From: Candidatus Nanopelagicaceae bacterium
GTDB taxonomy: Bacteria; Actinomycetota; Actinomycetes; Nanopelagicales; Nanopelagicaceae
DNA length: 7,446 bases
Assembly: GCA_947440735.1 (NCBI GenBank)
Contig: CANESA010000023.1
Span: 1-7,446 of the forward strand
Direction of reading: 5' to 3'
Shown here: piece after piece, positions 7,049 to 7,446 of the stretch
Layout: each line of letters opens with the position of its first letter
Numbering within the stretch: the first letter of the stretch is position 1
Position numbers and translations under genes: made by a program
Notes under the pieces: model-generated
Told to the model about the DNA's origin: nothing
Seen by the model: the letters and a program-made list of their open reading frames with translations, nothing else
Databases searched by the model: none

Positions 7049-7349
7049 AAAAATTCTTTGGTCTGCGATGGTGACGTTTGCTCCAACAGATGTTATGCCA
7101 GTGACGTCGTAAATCTTCTTCGCCATCACGCCATGCAACTGTATGCGGAGTTGCCATCGGAATAAGTTGGTCACACCCTGGACAGCGGTATGGTTTATTG
7201 GCAGCTGACCCTGTGAGTTGTCTAACAACCCACAATCCATCCTCATCTTCCACAAAACTTTGATTTGAGGGATTTATCTCACGATGCTCATCATCGCCAC
7301 TACCGCCGCCTGAATTACGATTCTTCGGATAGTTGCGGCGCGGACTCAT
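7047..7349 (-). CDS. Small Cys/His-rich putative zinc-binding protein (actinobacterial, often labelled 'ATP/GTP-binding')
   Basis: This 100-residue basic protein begins MSPRRN, the same N-terminus I recall for a conserved actinobacterial family annotated as 'ATP/GTP-binding protein' without clear support. I see no Walker motif. What is visible is a disordered, Gly/Asp/Asn-rich N-terminal third (about 11-36), then DGLWVVRQLTG, then a metal-binding pattern: YRCPGCDQ (Cys56, Cys59), PHTVAW (His69) and RRHWHNICW (His83, His85, Cys88), ending in a basic tail KRHHRRPKNF. The CxxC plus HxHxxC spacing suggests one structural zinc site. The role is unknown. The ATG at 7349 has no strong Shine-Dalgarno site upstream. 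It precedes the alpha/beta hydrolase by 11 bases and is divergent from the ABC ATPase gene. Confidence 0.85.
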   Translation of the reverse strand: MSPRRNYPKNRNSGGGSGDDEHREINPSNQSFVEDEDGLWVVRQLTGSAANKPYRCPGCDQLIPMATPHTVAWRDGEEDLRRHWHNICWSKRHHRRPKNF

Positions 7350-7396
7350 ATTCTATTTTCTCGCACTTTTGCTCCCAATGTGGCACAGTGACACTT
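7350..7396. promoter_or_regulatory. Divergent promoter region, Cys/His protein gene / ABC ATPase gene
   Basis: Only 47 bases lie between the two start codons. They contain an imperfect palindrome, GTGGCAC-A-GTGACAC (7380-7394), with 6 of 7 arm positions pairing; it ends 2 bases before the ATG at 7397. CACAGT (7384-7389), inside it, has the A2/T6 positions of a -10 element 7 bases before that ATG, but it is a weak match. On the minus strand TAGAAT (7355-7350) touches the ATG at 7349, too close to be its -10. Confidence 0.45.
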
Positions 7397-7446
7397 ATGA
7401 AGCATGTGATTGCGGTCAAAGGCCTCAAGAAATTCTATGGAGAGCT
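7397..7446 (+). CDS. ABC transporter ATP-binding protein, N-terminus only (cut by window edge)
   Basis: Sixteen complete codons are present, reading MKHVIAVKGLKKFYGE. The pattern I-x-V-x-G-L-x-K-x-Y-G is the typical first beta strand and A-loop region of ABC ATPases, with the aromatic Tyr that stacks on adenine. The Walker A motif would lie just beyond the edge, so the family call rests on this short segment alone. No clear Shine-Dalgarno site precedes the ATG; a leaderless message is possible. Subfamily and substrate cannot be judged. Confidence 0.6.
   Translation, partial: MKHVIAVKGLKKFYGE

Noticed and set aside
7350..7355. TAGAAT on the minus strand as the -10 element of the Cys/His protein gene.
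   Set aside because: It touches the ATG, so transcription from it would begin inside the gene and lose the conserved MSPRRN start.

Overview
The window looks like chromosomal DNA from a low-to-moderate GC, streamlined actinobacterium. The inference rests on three things: a homodimeric-type pyruvate dehydrogenase E1 (AceE), a small Cys/His protein with the N-terminus MSPRRN that is widespread in actinobacteria, and a DUF4032 kinase-like protein next to a thioredoxin/TPR protein whose C-terminus reads like actinobacterial CnoX/YbbN relatives. Base composition by eye is below 50% GC and genes are packed with 4-14 bp overlaps, as in freshwater planktonic lineages such as the acI group/Nanopelagicales. 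Assignment to that order is a guess that only a database comparison could settle.

Layout. (1) 1-1818, plus: the C-terminal two thirds of aceE, entering from the left edge. (2) 1819-1884: a 66-base convergent gap with no recognisable terminator. (3) 5168-1885, minus: a compact three-gene run in transcription order: DUF4032 kinase-like protein, redox-dead thioredoxin-fold/TPR protein (CnoX/YbbN-like), and an MFS permease. Neighbours overlap by 8 and 14 bases, which suggests one operon with translational coupling. (4) 5169-5236: a 68-base divergent promoter region. (5) 5237-6319, plus: an AI-2E-family (PF01594) membrane protein that is probably translated from a leaderless mRNA. (6) 7349-6316, minus: a small Cys/His (putative zinc-binding) protein followed 11 bases later by an alpha/beta hydrolase; the hydrolase stop codon is interlocked with that of the AI-2E gene. 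(7) 7350-7396: a 47-base divergent intergenic region with an imperfect palindrome. (8) 7397 to the end, plus: the first 16 codons of a probable ABC transporter ATPase.

How the genes fit together: aceE is central metabolism and is not evidently tied to the rest. The minus-strand trio links a kinase-like protein, a chaperone-type holdase scaffold and an exporter/permease, but the sequence does not show a shared pathway. No tRNA, rRNA, CRISPR, IS element or phage feature was seen. For three minus-strand genes, Shine-Dalgarno spacing supports starts downstream of the longest possible ORF (3084, 3949, 7035).

Overall this is mostly ordinary housekeeping sequence. I did not find a convincing new defence or mobile system. 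The points most worth a second look are the DUF4032-CnoX-MFS operon, the 9-bp coding tandem repeat, the leaderless promoter and the tail-to-tail stop overlap.
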